NCBI RefSeq assembly: GCF_021608265.1
Contig: NZ_JAKIHP010000003.1
Location: forward strand, 62,001-126,000
DNA: 64,000 nt
Direction: 5' to 3'
Origin: Flavobacterium wongokense
GTDB lineage: Bacteria; Bacteroidota; Bacteroidia; Flavobacteriales; Flavobacteriaceae
Part shown: positions 1 through 8,707 of the stretch, one piece after another
Layout of the letters: each line of letters starts with the position of its first letter
How positions within the stretch are numbered: the stretch's first letter is position 1
Program-made: the position numbers and the translations under genes
Notes under the pieces: generated by a model
Told to the model about the DNA's origin: nothing
Seen by the model: only the letters and a program-made list of their open reading frames with translations
The model's database searches: none

Positions 1-39
1 AAAATGATTACTGGTTTTATCAGTAAACTGGATAGCTAG
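1..39 (+). CDS. Possible 3' tail of an upstream gene (partial)
   Basis: Frame 1 is open from the window edge for 12 codons and stops with TAG at 37-39. In related genomes a MarR-type regulator often precedes this beta-oxidation operon, so this could be its C-terminus. Twelve residues are too few to recognise a family, and the reading frame is a guess. Confidence 0.3.
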   Translation, partial: KMITGFISKLDS

Positions 40-82
40 TCTTTTTTCTTGCTTCTTGCTTCTTTTCTCTTAAAAGACAAAC

Positions 83-2473
83 ATGAAACGAACAATAAAA
101 AAAGTGGCTGTAGTTGGATCCGGAATCATGGGTTCAGGGATTGCGTGCCATTTTGCCAACATCGGATTGGAAGTGTTGCTTTTGGATATTATTCCAAATG
201 AACCCAACGAAGCCGAAACCAAAAAAGGGCTGACTCTTGAAAGCAAAGCCGTTCGCAACCGAATCGTGAATGAACATTTGGCGAATGCCTTAAAATCAAA
301 CCCTTCCCCTATTTACAGTCAGAAATTTGCAAGCCGCATCACAACCGGAAACACAACGGATGATATGGCAAAAATTGGAAACTATGACTGGGTGATTGAA
401 GTGGTAGTGGAGCGTTTGGACATCAAGAAACTGGTTTTTGAACAAATTGATAAATTCCGTAAACCTGGAACCTTGGTCACCTCTAATACCTCTGGAATTC
501 CAATCAAGTTTATGAGCGAAGGCCGAAGTGAAGATTTCCAGAAGCATTTCTGCGGAACGCATTTCTTTAATCCTGCGCGTTATCTGAAGTTGTTCGAAAT
601 CATTCCGGGACCACAAACTTCGCATGAAGTGTTGGATTTCCTTTTTGATTATGGCTCAAGATATTTAGGCAAGACTTCGGTTATTGCCAAAGACACTCCG
701 GCATTTATTGGAAACCGAATTGGAATCTTCGGAATCCAGAGTTTGTTTCATTTGGTAAAGGAAATGGGATTGACCATTGAAGAAGTTGATAAATTGACTG
801 GCCCTGTCATAGGCCGGCCAAAATCGGCAACTTTCAGGACTGTTGATGTTGTTGGTTTGGATACATTGGTTCATGTGGCCAATGGTTTGTATGAGGGTGT
901 GCCCAATGACGAAGCGCATGATTTATTCAAGTTGCCTGATTTCATCAACAAAATGATGGAAAACAAATGGCTCGGAAGCAAAACCGGGCAAGGGTTTTAT
1001 AAAAAAGTCGATAAGGATATTTTGTCTTTGGATTTGGATACAATGGAATACCGTCCGGCGAAAAAGGCTTCTTTTGCAACCCTGGAACTGACAAAAACCA
1101 TCGATAAACCAATTGACAGATTTAAGGTTTTAGTAAAAGGAAAAGACAAGGCCGGCGATTTTTACAGGAAGAATTTCTCTGCCATGTTTGCTTATGTTTC
1201 AAACAGGGTTCCTGAAATAACAGACGATTTCTATAAAATTGACGATGCGATGAAAGCCGGTTTTGGCTGGGAAAACGGACCGTTTGAAATCTGGGATGCC
1301 ATTGGCGTTCAAAAAGGAATCGAACTTATGGAAGCTGAAGGTTTAAAACCCGCAGCCTGGGTCAACGAAATGATCGCTTCGGGCAATACGAGCTTCTATA
1401 CTGTAAAAGAAGGCGCTACGTATTTCTATAATATCGCATCAAAATCACAAACCAAAGTTCCAGGGCAGGATAGTTTCATTATCCTGAACAACATCCGCGA
1501 AAGCAAAAAAGTGTGGAGCAACAGCGGTGCGGTAATACATGACCTTGGAGACGGAATCCTAAACCTGGAATTCCAAAGTAAAATGAATACGATTGGTGGC
1601 GATGTATTAGTAGGAATCAACAAAGCAATCGATTTTGCCGAAAAAGAATACAACGGCTTGGTAATCGGAAACCAGGGAGCCAATTTCTCGGTTGGTGCCA
1701 ATATCGGAATGATATTCATGATGGCGGTTGAGCAGGAATACGACGAACTGAATATGGCAATCAAAATGTTCCAGGACACGATGATGCGCGTGCGTTATTC
1801 TTCCATTCCGGTTATTGTCGCTCCTCATGGAATGACGCTTGGCGGTGGTTGCGAAATGACATTACACGCAGATAAGGTTGTGGCTGCTGCCGAAAGTTAT
1901 ATCGGACTTGTAGAGTTTGGTGTTGGTGTAATTCCAGGCGGTGGTGGTTCTAAGGAAATGGCATTGCGTGCTTCCGATTTGTTCCGTAAAAATGATGTGG
2001 AATTAAACGTTCTTCAGGAATATTTCTTAGCTGTCGCTATGGCAAAAGTATCAACATCTGCTTATGAAGCTTTCGACACCGGAGTATTGCAAAAAGGAAA
2101 AGACATTGTTGTGGTCAACAAAGACCGCCAGATTGCTGAAGCTAAAAAACATGCCCTGCTCATGGCAGAAGCGGGTTATACACAACCTATCCGTAGGACT
2201 GATGTAAAAGTTTTGGGCAAACAGGCATTGGGAATGTTCCTAGTCGGAACCGACCAAATGGTAGCAGGAAAATACATTTCGGAACACGATCAAAAGATTG
2301 CCAACAAACTGGCATATGTAATGGCTGGTGGCGATTTATCAGAACCAACATTCGTATCAGAACAGTACTTATTGGATATCGAACGAGAAGCATTCTTATC
2401 GCTTTGCACCGAAAGAAAAACATTGGAACGCATCCAATTTATGTTAACCAAGGGGAAACCTCTTAGAAATTAA
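83..2473 (+). CDS. fadN: 3-hydroxyacyl-CoA dehydrogenase / enoyl-CoA hydratase (FadN type)
   Basis: Bifunctional cytoplasmic beta-oxidation enzyme of 796 aa. It hydrates trans-2-enoyl-CoA and then oxidises L-3-hydroxyacyl-CoA with NAD. The N-terminus has the Rossmann motif GSGIMGSGIA at about residues 12-21, followed by the hydroxyacyl-CoA dehydrogenase domains to about residue 420. A crotonase-like segment occupies roughly 490-720, with GGGCEM near 588 and a Gly-rich stretch near 615. Dehydrogenase first and hydratase second is the order of Bacillus FadN (YusL), the reverse of E. coli FadB. The ATG at 83 leaves the Rossmann motif close to the N-terminus as expected. A thiolase gene follows after 82 bp of AT-rich repeat. 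The symbol is by architecture only. Confidence 0.9.
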   Translation: MKRTIKKVAVVGSGIMGSGIACHFANIGLEVLLLDIIPNEPNEAETKKGLTLESKAVRNRIVNEHLANALKSNPSPIYSQKFASRITTGNTTDDMAKIGNYDWVIEVVVERLDIKKLVFEQIDKFRKPGTLVTSNTSGIPIKFMSEGRSEDFQKHFCGTHFFNPARYLKLFEIIPGPQTSHEVLDFLFDYGSRYLGKTSVIAKDTPAFIGNRIGIFGIQSLFHLVKEMGLTIEEVDKLTGPVIGRPKSATFRTVDVVGLDTLVHVANGLYEGVPNDEAHDLFKLPDFINKMMENKWLGSKTGQGFYKKVDKDILSLDLDTMEYRPAKKASFATLELTKTIDKPIDRFKVLVKGKDKAGDFYRKNFSAMFAYVSNRVPEITDDFYKIDDAMKAGFGWENGPFEIWDAIGVQKGIELMEAEGLKPAAWVNEMIASGNTSFYTVKEGATYFYNIASKSQTKVPGQDSFIILNNIRESKKVWSNSGAVIHDLGDGILNLEFQSKMNTIGGDVLVGINKAIDFAEKEYNGLVIGNQGANFSVGANIGMIFMMAVEQEYDELNMAIKMFQDTMMRVRYSSIPVIVAPHGMTLGGGCEMTLHADKVVAAAESYIGLVEFGVGVIPGGGGSKEMALRASDLFRKNDVELNVLQEYFLAVAMAKVSTSAYEAFDTGVLQKGKDIVVVNKDRQIAEAKKHALLMAEAGYTQPIRRTDVKVLGKQALGMFLVGTDQMVAGKYISEHDQKIANKLAYVMAGGDLSEPTFVSEQYLLDIEREAFLSLCTERKTLERIQFMLTKGKPLRN

Positions 2474-2479
2474 TTATTA

Positions 2480-2553
2480 TAAATTATAAATTTTGAATTT
2501 TAAATGAAAAACTAAAAATCATTTAAAATTTAGAATTCAAAATTCAAAATAGA
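2480..2553. repeat. AT-rich inverted repeat in front of fadA
   Basis: Two arms related to TTTTGAATTTTAAATGA and its complement face each other across a short A-rich spacer. The 3' arm ends 2 bp before the fadA ATG. Very similar sequence abuts the starts of the ABC exporter gene (18955) and mazG (44689), so this looks like a dispersed intergenic repeat rather than a gene-specific signal. Confidence 0.6.
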
Positions 2554-2555
2554 AA

Positions 2556-3737
2556 ATGAAAACTGCCTATATAGTTAAAGCTTATCGCACTGCGGTAGGA
2601 AAAGCCCCTAAAGGAGTGTTTAGATTTAAGCGTCCCGACGAATTGGCTGCAGAAACCATACAGTTTATGATGAATGAACTGCCGGATTTCGACAAAACAA
2701 GAATCGACGACGTTATGGTCGGAAACGCCATGCCCGAAGCCGAACAAGGATTAAACGTGGCACGTTTGATTTCGTTAATGGGATTAAAAGTAACCGATGT
2801 TCCGGGTGTAACAGTCAACAGGTATTGTGCTTCCGGCTTGGAAACCATTGCAATGGCAACTTCCAAAATACAAAGCGGAATGGCGGATTGCATCATTGCT
2901 GGTGGTGCGGAAAGCATGAGCTTTATTCCGATGGGCGGTTACAAACCTACTCCGGATTATGCTGTTGCAGCAGAAGGCCACGAAGATTACTACTGGGGAA
3001 TGGGATTGACAGCCGAAGCGGTTGCCAAACAATTCAATGTTTCGCGTGAAGACCAAGACGAGTTTGCCTTGAACTCGCATTTAAAAGCCATCAAGGCACA
3101 AGCAGAAGGTAAGTTTGACAAACAGATTGTTCCGATTACGATTGAACAAACTTTCATTAATGAAAACGGAAAGAAAGAAACCAAATCATATACAGTTACC
3201 AAAGATGAAGGCCCAAGAGCTGACACGAATATTGGAGCCTTGAATAAACTAAGGCCGGTTTTCGCCGCTGATGGAAGTGTTACCGCAGGTAACGCTTCGC
3301 AAATGAGTGACGGAGCAGCCTTCGTTCTAATCATGAGCGAAGAAATGGTAAAGGAACTAAACCTCACTCCTATCGCCCGAATGGTTAGTTATGCCGCTGC
3401 AGGTGTTGAACCAAGGATTATGGGGATTGGCCCTGTAAAAGCCATTCCGAAAGCTTTGGCTCAGGCAGGTTTAAAACTAAACGACATCAACTTAATCGAA
3501 TTAAACGAAGCTTTTGCTTCCCAGGCTTTAGCCGTAACACGCGAATTAGGTATCAATCCCGATATCGTGAATGTAAACGGTGGAGCCATTGCACTTGGCC
3601 ATCCGTTAGGCTGCACCGGAGCAAAATTATCCGTTCAGTTATTTGACGAAATGAAACGACGTGGTGACAAATACGGAATCGTATCGATGTGTGTCGGAAC
3701 CGGCCAAGGCGCGGCTGGTGTTTATGAGTTGTTATAA
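2556..3737 (+). CDS. fadA: Acetyl-CoA C-acyltransferase (3-ketoacyl-CoA thiolase)
   Basis: Thiolase of 393 aa that cleaves 3-ketoacyl-CoA with CoA to acetyl-CoA and a shortened acyl-CoA, the last beta-oxidation step. The nucleophilic cysteine lies in NRYCASGLET at about residue 90. The NEAFA motif is near 317, and the C-terminal GHPLGCTGAK block near 347-356 carries the catalytic His and second Cys. Length is normal for the family. It is the second gene of the beta-oxidation operon and would accept the product of the upstream FadN-type enzyme. The gene ends 16 bp before a small outer-membrane protein gene that separates it from the acyl-CoA dehydrogenase. Confidence 0.93.
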   Translation: MKTAYIVKAYRTAVGKAPKGVFRFKRPDELAAETIQFMMNELPDFDKTRIDDVMVGNAMPEAEQGLNVARLISLMGLKVTDVPGVTVNRYCASGLETIAMATSKIQSGMADCIIAGGAESMSFIPMGGYKPTPDYAVAAEGHEDYYWGMGLTAEAVAKQFNVSREDQDEFALNSHLKAIKAQAEGKFDKQIVPITIEQTFINENGKKETKSYTVTKDEGPRADTNIGALNKLRPVFAADGSVTAGNASQMSDGAAFVLIMSEEMVKELNLTPIARMVSYAAAGVEPRIMGIGPVKAIPKALAQAGLKLNDINLIELNEAFASQALAVTRELGINPDIVNVNGGAIALGHPLGCTGAKLSVQLFDEMKRRGDKYGIVSMCVGTGQGAAGVYELL

Positions 3738-3753
3738 ACCAAACAGAAATAAG

Positions 3754-4272
3754 ATGAGGAAAACCATTATTATAACAGCAGTTCTTTTGTATTCTTTGAC
3801 CGGAAAAGCACAGGAATCATCCGCAAAGCTAAAAGTGCATGCTGCCAATATGGGGCTTGGAAGTTTTCACCTTGAGAAAGATGTTAATGGACATGATGGC
3901 GTCTGCTTTGTTGCGGATCTTACCCTTTCTTTAAACAAGAACTTGATTTCCGCATCTTATTTAGGAGGCACTTCGATTAAAATACTGGATGGACCAAATT
4001 ACAATTTTGAGGAGTTTAGCTTATTGTACGGAAGAGAATGGAAGGCACTCAATTGGCTGCGTTTTGAGGGATTTGCAGGTTTAGGTCAGTTTAAACAAAG
4101 TAGTAAAGATTCTAATATTGGTGAGGATAGTACAGTTTCATTTCCGTTAAGGATTAACACTAAATTTTATTTTACCAAGAAATTTGGAATGGGATTTAAC
4201 ACTAACTACAGTATCAATTCAATCAATAATAATTTTTCAAACAATATAATCTTTCATTTGAGATTCAATTAA
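3754..4272 (+). CDS. Small predicted outer-membrane beta-barrel protein, unknown function
   Basis: Exported protein of 172 aa. The ATG at 3754 is preferred because it starts a classical signal peptide (MRKTIIITAVLLYSLTGKAQ). The in-frame ATG at 3661 lies inside fadA. The mature part alternates polar and aromatic or hydrophobic residues and ends in Phe-Asn (FHLRFN), like small outer-membrane barrels. I do not recognise a named family. It lies between fadA (16 bp upstream) and the acyl-CoA dehydrogenase gene (19 bp downstream), so it is probably co-transcribed. A role in substrate uptake is possible, but only its position suggests it. Confidence 0.7.
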   Translation: MRKTIIITAVLLYSLTGKAQESSAKLKVHAANMGLGSFHLEKDVNGHDGVCFVADLTLSLNKNLISASYLGGTSIKILDGPNYNFEEFSLLYGREWKALNWLRFEGFAGLGQFKQSSKDSNIGEDSTVSFPLRINTKFYFTKKFGMGFNTNYSINSINNNFSNNIIFHLRFN

Positions 4273-4291
4273 AAATTTAAAATATAAAGAA

Positions 4292-6082
4292 ATGAGCGAT
4301 ATCACTCGTGGAGGACAATTCCTCGTAAAAGAAACAAAATGTGAAGACATCTTCACTCCCGAAGACTTTTCGGAAGAGCAAATCATGATGCGCGATTCTG
4401 TAAAGGAATTTGTCGATAAGGAGATTTGGCCCAACAAAGATCGTTTTGAGGCTAAGGATTATGCCTTCACCGAAGAATGCATGAAGAAAGCCGGTGAAAT
4501 GGGATTCCTGAGCGTTGCCGTTCCTGAAGCTTATGGCGGAATGGGAATGGGATTCGTGGATACCTGTCTGGTTTGCGATTATATTTCGGGAGCAACGGGT
4601 TCATTTTCTACCGCTTTTGGTGCTCATACCGGAATTGGAACCATGCCAATTACCCTTTACGGTACCGAGGAACAAAAACAAAAATATGTTCCTAAACTGG
4701 CTTCAGGCGAATGGTTTGGAGCATATTGTTTAACAGAACCCGGAGCTGGATCTGATGCCAATTCGGGAAAAACCAAAGCGGTACTTTCCGCTGACGGGAA
4801 ATCCTATAGTATTACAGGAGGGAAAATGTGGATTTCCAACGCAGGATTCTGTTCCTTATTTATCGTGTTTGCCCGAATCGAAGACGACAAAAACATTACC
4901 GGCTTCATTATTGAAAACGATCCGTCAAACGGAATTACCATGAACGAAGAAGAACATAAATTGGGAATCCGTGCTTCTTCAACACGCCAGGTATTTTTTA
5001 ACGAGACAAAAGTTCCCGTGGAAAATATGTTGGCTGGCCGCGGTGAAGGATTCAAGATAGCGATGAACGCATTGAATGTGGGTCGTATCAAATTGGCTGC
5101 AGCCTGTTTGGATGCGCAACGTCGTGTAACATCGAATGCGGTGCATTATGCCAATGACCGAATCCAGTTCAATGTACCGATTTCAAGTTTTGGTGCAATT
5201 CGTTACAAATTGGCTGAAATGGCAACTTCGGCTTATGCCGGAGAAAGTGCCACGTATCGTGCTGCAAAAGACATTGAAACCCGAATCAAACTGCGTGAAA
5301 CTGAAGGTGCTTCACATCAGGAAGCCGAATTGAAAGGTGTTGAGGAATTTGCCATCGAATGCTCTATTTTAAAGGTTGCGGTTTCTGAAGATGTTCAGAA
5401 TTGTGCCGATGAAGGAATCCAGATTTATGGCGGAATGGGATTTTCAGAAGATACTCCAATGGAAAGTGCCTGGCGTGATGCCCGTATTGCCCGAATCTAT
5501 GAAGGCACCAACGAAATCAACCGAATGCTTTCTGTGGGAATGCTGATCAAAAAAGCCTTTAAAGGCCATGTCGATTTATTGGGTCCGGCTCAAAAAGTGC
5601 AGGAAGAACTTATGGGGATTCCTTCATTCGATACTCCGGATTACTCCGAATTATTCTCGGAAGAAAAGGAATTGATTGGCAAACTGAAAAAAGCATTCCT
5701 GATGGTTGCCGGTGGCGCTGTGCAGAAATATGGTCCTGATTTGGAAGGACACCAACAGTTATTAACTGCTGCTGCTGATATTTTAATCGAAATCTATATG
5801 GCTGAAAGTACCTTACTGCGTACCGAAAAATTGGCCAAAAAGCAAGGTGAAGCCAATGTAAAAGAACAAATCGCAATGGCAAAACTATACCTATACAAAG
5901 CAGTTGATGTTGTTACGTTGAAAGGAAAAGAAAGCATCATTTCTTTTGCCGAAGGTGACGAACAACGCATGATGCTTATGGGATTACGCCGTTTTACAAA
6001 ATACACCAACATGCCAAACATTGTTGGTTTAAGGGAAACTATTACCACCAAGTTAGTGGCGGAAAATAGTTATTGTTTTTAG
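4292..6082 (+). CDS. fadE: Acyl-CoA dehydrogenase (FadE type, long form)
   Basis: FAD flavoprotein of 596 aa that makes trans-2-enoyl-CoA from acyl-CoA, the first beta-oxidation step. The FAD and substrate signature YCLTEPGAGSD is at about residues 145-155, with WISNAG near 176. The catalytic-base region IYEGTNEINR is near 402. The last ~170 residues extend beyond the ~380-aa classical enzyme, which matches the ~595-aa FadE (YusJ) class encoded with FadN and FadA in Bacillus. It is the last gene of the operon and is followed by a strong terminator at 6104-6133. Confidence 0.92.
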   Translation: MSDITRGGQFLVKETKCEDIFTPEDFSEEQIMMRDSVKEFVDKEIWPNKDRFEAKDYAFTEECMKKAGEMGFLSVAVPEAYGGMGMGFVDTCLVCDYISGATGSFSTAFGAHTGIGTMPITLYGTEEQKQKYVPKLASGEWFGAYCLTEPGAGSDANSGKTKAVLSADGKSYSITGGKMWISNAGFCSLFIVFARIEDDKNITGFIIENDPSNGITMNEEEHKLGIRASSTRQVFFNETKVPVENMLAGRGEGFKIAMNALNVGRIKLAAACLDAQRRVTSNAVHYANDRIQFNVPISSFGAIRYKLAEMATSAYAGESATYRAAKDIETRIKLRETEGASHQEAELKGVEEFAIECSILKVAVSEDVQNCADEGIQIYGGMGFSEDTPMESAWRDARIARIYEGTNEINRMLSVGMLIKKAFKGHVDLLGPAQKVQEELMGIPSFDTPDYSELFSEEKELIGKLKKAFLMVAGGAVQKYGPDLEGHQQLLTAAADILIEIYMAESTLLRTEKLAKKQGEANVKEQIAMAKLYLYKAVDVVTLKGKESIISFAEGDEQRMMLMGLRRFTKYTNMPNIVGLRETITTKLVAENSYCF

Positions 6083-6103
6083 TTAAGTTAATTGTTAGTT
6101 TGT

Positions 6104-6133
6104 AAAAAGGCGCTCTTTCCAGAGCGCCTTTTT
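6104..6133 (+). terminator. Rho-independent terminator after fadE
   Basis: A 13-bp perfect stem containing GGCGCTCT/AGAGCGCC with a 4-nt loop (TTCC), ending in a T run. It lies 22 bp after the fadE stop and closes the beta-oxidation operon. Confidence 0.9.
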
Positions 6134-6172
6134 TAATTTATTATTATTAAGTTTGTGTAAATCTGATGCAGC

Positions 6173-6751
6173 ATGTTTGACCTGATACTTAAAAATATTG
6201 CCAAACACATTCAGCTTGATAAGGCTGAAGAAGACTTCTTCATATCAGTATTACAGCACAAGATTATTGAGCGCAAAGCCTACCTTCTTAAAGAAGGCGA
6301 TATCTGCAATACTGAAAATTTCATTATAAAAGGCTGCCTGAGAACTTACACCATTGATGAAAATGGTGTTGAACATATTGTGATGTTTGGCATTGAAGAT
6401 TGGTGGGTTGGCGATTTGTATAGTTTTTTATCACGGATGCCAACAGCATATTACATTGATGCCCTTGAGGACACCGAAGTTCTTCAAATCACCAAAAAAA
6501 ATCTCGACATCTTATATGAAAGGGTACCCAAATTTGAACGTTTCTTTCGTTTGATTTTACAAAATGCGTTTATTGCCCAGCAAAACCGGATTAATCAGAA
6601 TCTGGCTTTTACCGCAGAGCAGCGTTATGTGAATTTCATCCAAAACTATCCTCAATTGGAACAGCGCATTTCGCAAAAGCAGCTTTCCGCCTATTTAGGC
6701 ATTACCCCTGTTTTTTTGAGTATGCTCCGTAAAAAACTGGTACACAGGTAA
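6173..6751 (+). CDS. Crp/Fnr-family transcriptional regulator
   Basis: Protein of 192 aa with the N-terminal cyclic-nucleotide-binding-like barrel seen in Bacteroidetes Crp/Fnr proteins: a hydrophobic first strand, a gap at GDICNTENFIIKGCLR, and the WWVGDLYSFLSR segment. A helical linker and a short helix-turn-helix (about residues 160-190, SQKQLSAYLGITPVFLSMLR) follow. No cysteine cluster for an Fe-S centre is visible, so ligand and signal are unknown. It lies 91 bp upstream of an NTF2-like and a DoxX gene on the same strand and may control them, as such trios are common in Flavobacteria; this is inference. Confidence 0.85.
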   Translation: MFDLILKNIAKHIQLDKAEEDFFISVLQHKIIERKAYLLKEGDICNTENFIIKGCLRTYTIDENGVEHIVMFGIEDWWVGDLYSFLSRMPTAYYIDALEDTEVLQITKKNLDILYERVPKFERFFRLILQNAFIAQQNRINQNLAFTAEQRYVNFIQNYPQLEQRISQKQLSAYLGITPVFLSMLRKKLVHR

Positions 6752-6824
6752 TTTATTAAACTACTTTAATTTTTTTCATTTTTTCCCACCCTTACTTTGT
6801 CCCATCATTTTAAAACAAAAAATC

Positions 6825-7178
6825 ATGGAACAAATTAAACAACACTTAGAAGAACTTAACACTATGGTACTTCAGGGTAATGCTTTGGATGCATTCAAAA
6901 AATTTTATCACGAAAATGTCGTGATGCAGGAAAATCAAAATGAGCCTACGGTTGGCAAATCTCAAAACTGGGAAAGGGAATTGGAATTCTTTTCAAACGT
7001 TACCGAATTCAGAGACGCTGCCTTATTGGAGATGGCAGTAAACGGAAACGTAAGCTTCACTATCTGGCACTACGACTACACTCACAAAGACTGGGGCGTG
7101 CGTAACTATCAGCAAGTGGCTGTACAGCATTGGGAAAATGGGTTAATCGTTAAGGAACAATTTTTCTACGGCTCGTAA
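6825..7178 (+). CDS. SnoaL/NTF2-like small protein
   Basis: Protein of 117 aa with the pattern of the NTF2-like (SnoaL) cone fold: an N-terminal helix (HLEELNTMVLQGNALDAFKK), then FYHENVVMQEN, then a helix and beta strands rich in Trp and Tyr (FTIWHYDY). No signal peptide, so cytoplasmic. Members range from small hydrolases and isomerases to binding proteins, and nothing here fixes the function. It is followed after 33 bp by a DoxX-family gene, probably in one transcript ending at the terminator at 7661-7691. A near-match to the -7 box (TTACTTTG, 6792-6799) lies upstream. Confidence 0.7.
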   Translation: MEQIKQHLEELNTMVLQGNALDAFKKFYHENVVMQENQNEPTVGKSQNWERELEFFSNVTEFRDAALLEMAVNGNVSFTIWHYDYTHKDWGVRNYQQVAVQHWENGLIVKEQFFYGS

Positions 7179-7211
7179 CTTTTAAACAAGACAAACCTAA
7201 AATATCACAAA

Positions 7212-7652
7212 ATGAAAAATAAAATATTCAATACAAACAACGACTTCACAGGATTAATCATCCGATTAACACTTGGTTTAATCCTTTTTCCGCACGGTGC
7301 ACAAAAAATGCTAGGCCTTTTTGGTGGCTTTGGTTTTAGCGGAACGATGAAATTCTTTACCGAAACGATGAACTTACCCTGGCTTGTTGCTTTTATGGTT
7401 ATCGTCATAGAATTTATCGGTTCCTTATCGTTACTATTTGGTTTTGCAAGCCGCATATGGAGTGCCTTAATTATTGCCTTAATGCTGGGCATCATCTTTA
7501 CATCACATATAGATAATGGCTTCTTTATGAATTGGTTTGGAAATCAAAAAGGCGAGGGTTATGAATATCATTTACTAATGATTGGATTGGCACTTGGAAT
7601 AATAAGTAATGGAAGCGGAAAATATTCAATCGATCAGACAATAACAGTTTAA
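7212..7652 (+). CDS. DoxX family membrane protein
   Basis: Four-helix inner-membrane protein of 146 aa. The first helix has the DoxX pattern (LIIRLTLGLILFPHGAQKM). The second hydrophobic block has the family's Glu (MVIVIEFIGSLSLLFGF). Helices three and four are at about 88-102 and 118-135. DoxX-family proteins are linked to redox and sulfur or thiol stress in several bacteria, but the exact reaction is not known for this type. It is last in the short unit with the NTF2-like gene. Confidence 0.82.
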   Translation: MKNKIFNTNNDFTGLIIRLTLGLILFPHGAQKMLGLFGGFGFSGTMKFFTETMNLPWLVAFMVIVIEFIGSLSLLFGFASRIWSALIIALMLGIIFTSHIDNGFFMNWFGNQKGEGYEYHLLMIGLALGIISNGSGKYSIDQTITV

Positions 7653-7660
7653 TCAAACTT

Positions 7661-7691
7661 AGGGTCAGGGAAATCAAAATTCTCTGACCCT
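7661..7691 (+). terminator. Rho-independent terminator after doxX-family gene
   Basis: Stem AGGGTCAG/CTGACCCT plus two further pairs, loop AAATCAAAATT, followed by seven T. It lies 8 bp after the DoxX stop. Confidence 0.9.
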
Positions 7692-7771
7692 TTTTTTATC
7701 ACTTTGTAAGAGACCTATCATCCTCTACTTACATTTCAATAAAAAATGAAAAAATTTTTATTATCAAAAAC

Positions 7772-7785
7772 TGACACGAGTGTCA
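7772..7785. promoter_or_regulatory. Inferred TetR operator O1 (TGACA-N4-TGTCA)
   Basis: TGACA CGAG TGTCA; the dyad extends to an 8-bp perfect arm (ACTGACAC/GTGTCAGT, 7770-7787). The same 5-4-5 palindrome recurs three more times in this window, only around the two tetR genes and the efflux operon. It lies about 160 bp upstream of the first tetR. Confidence 0.65.
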
Positions 7786-7846
7786 GTAAATATTGGCTTC
7801 GGAATCAAATCGTTAAAAAGAGCCAATAAAAAAATTTGAAAAAAAA

Positions 7847-7882
7847 TTTGGTAGTTTAAAAATATGTCTGACATTTGCGTCA
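7847..7882 (+). promoter_or_regulatory. Predicted promoter with overlapping operator O2 of tetR-1
   Basis: TTTG at 7847-7850, a 19-bp spacer, then GACATTTG at 7870-7877, a 7-of-8 match to the Bacteroidetes -7 box TAnnTTTG. The operator copy TGACA TTTG CGTCA (7869-7882, one mismatch in the second arm) covers the -7 box, so a bound repressor would block initiation. The second tetR gene has the same arrangement at 14413-14449. Confidence 0.6.
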
Positions 7883-7930
7883 AACTTTTAAGTCAAACAA
7901 TAAGGTTGAACACCAAAGTCAAACGAAATC

Positions 7931-8536
7931 ATGTTACCGAAAGCCAACACAACAGAAGAACAAATAATGGATGCTGCTTATTCCGTTTTCATTGAAAAGG
8001 GATATGACAATGCTAAAATGCAGCACATTGCAGACAAAGCCGGTATCAAGCGTACTGCGCTTAACTACTATTTCAGGTCAAAAGATTCTTTGTACAGACA
8101 GACTTCAAAAAGAATCATCCATCAGGCATTACCAAATCTTTTAAAGATATTAAACAGCGAATTGCCTTTTGAAAAAAAGGTTAGCGATTTTGTAGAAAGC
8201 TACATAACCTTAGCGATGAAAAATCCGTTTCTGCAATTGTTTATCATCAACGAAATCTACAAAGTTGAAATGACCATTGACAGAATGGTTGAAGAATTCA
8301 AACCAGAAATACACAACTTCCTGAAACAGATAGAACAGGAAATCGCCAAAGGAAAAATCCTTAACATCAACCCAATCCAAATCCACCTACACCTCATCTC
8401 ATTGTGCATTTTCCCAATAGTGGCTAAACCAATGATGATGTTTATAACTAACATGAATGAAAACCAATATAAATCAATTATCGAAGAACGAAAAAATGAA
8501 ATTACAAGACTATTCCTTAAAGGCATAAAGCCATAG
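7931..8536 (+). CDS. TetR/AcrR-family transcriptional repressor, copy 1
   Basis: DNA-binding regulator of 201 aa. The N-terminal helix-turn-helix is typical (TEEQIMDAAYSVFIEKGY, then HIADKAGIKRTALNYYFRSKD at about residues 36-56). The C-terminal ligand domain is helical and poorly conserved. It is a clear paralog of the TetR protein at 14474: both share AGIKRT-LNYYFRSKD-LY, the LPFE-KV-DF segment and a similar C-terminus ending in KGLKP or KGIKP. It precedes the TolC-adaptor-RND operon and is followed 20 bp later by operator copy O3, so it probably represses itself and the efflux genes. The inducer is unknown. Confidence 0.88.
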   Translation: MLPKANTTEEQIMDAAYSVFIEKGYDNAKMQHIADKAGIKRTALNYYFRSKDSLYRQTSKRIIHQALPNLLKILNSELPFEKKVSDFVESYITLAMKNPFLQLFIINEIYKVEMTIDRMVEEFKPEIHNFLKQIEQEIAKGKILNINPIQIHLHLISLCIFPIVAKPMMMFITNMNENQYKSIIEERKNEITRLFLKGIKP

Positions 8537-8556
8537 CTATTTTTTTGGCTCATTAC

Positions 8557-8570
8557 TGACAAGAATGTCA
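8557..8570. promoter_or_regulatory. Inferred TetR operator O3 upstream of the efflux operon
   Basis: TGACA AGAA TGTCA, perfect 5-bp arms with a 4-bp spacer. It is the only copy between tetR-1 and the tolC-type gene (ATG 8708), which places it in the efflux control region. I could not find a confident -7 box next to it. Confidence 0.6.
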
Positions 8571-8707
8571 AACACAACTGTTAGTAAAAATAGGCAATCC
8601 AAATAAACCATCGGTTAGAACATACCTGTAAACACGGGCAGGATAGCTTTTGCCAAAACTGAATCATTTGAACAACTTTAAAATAACAATAACTAAATTA
8701 ATTAACA

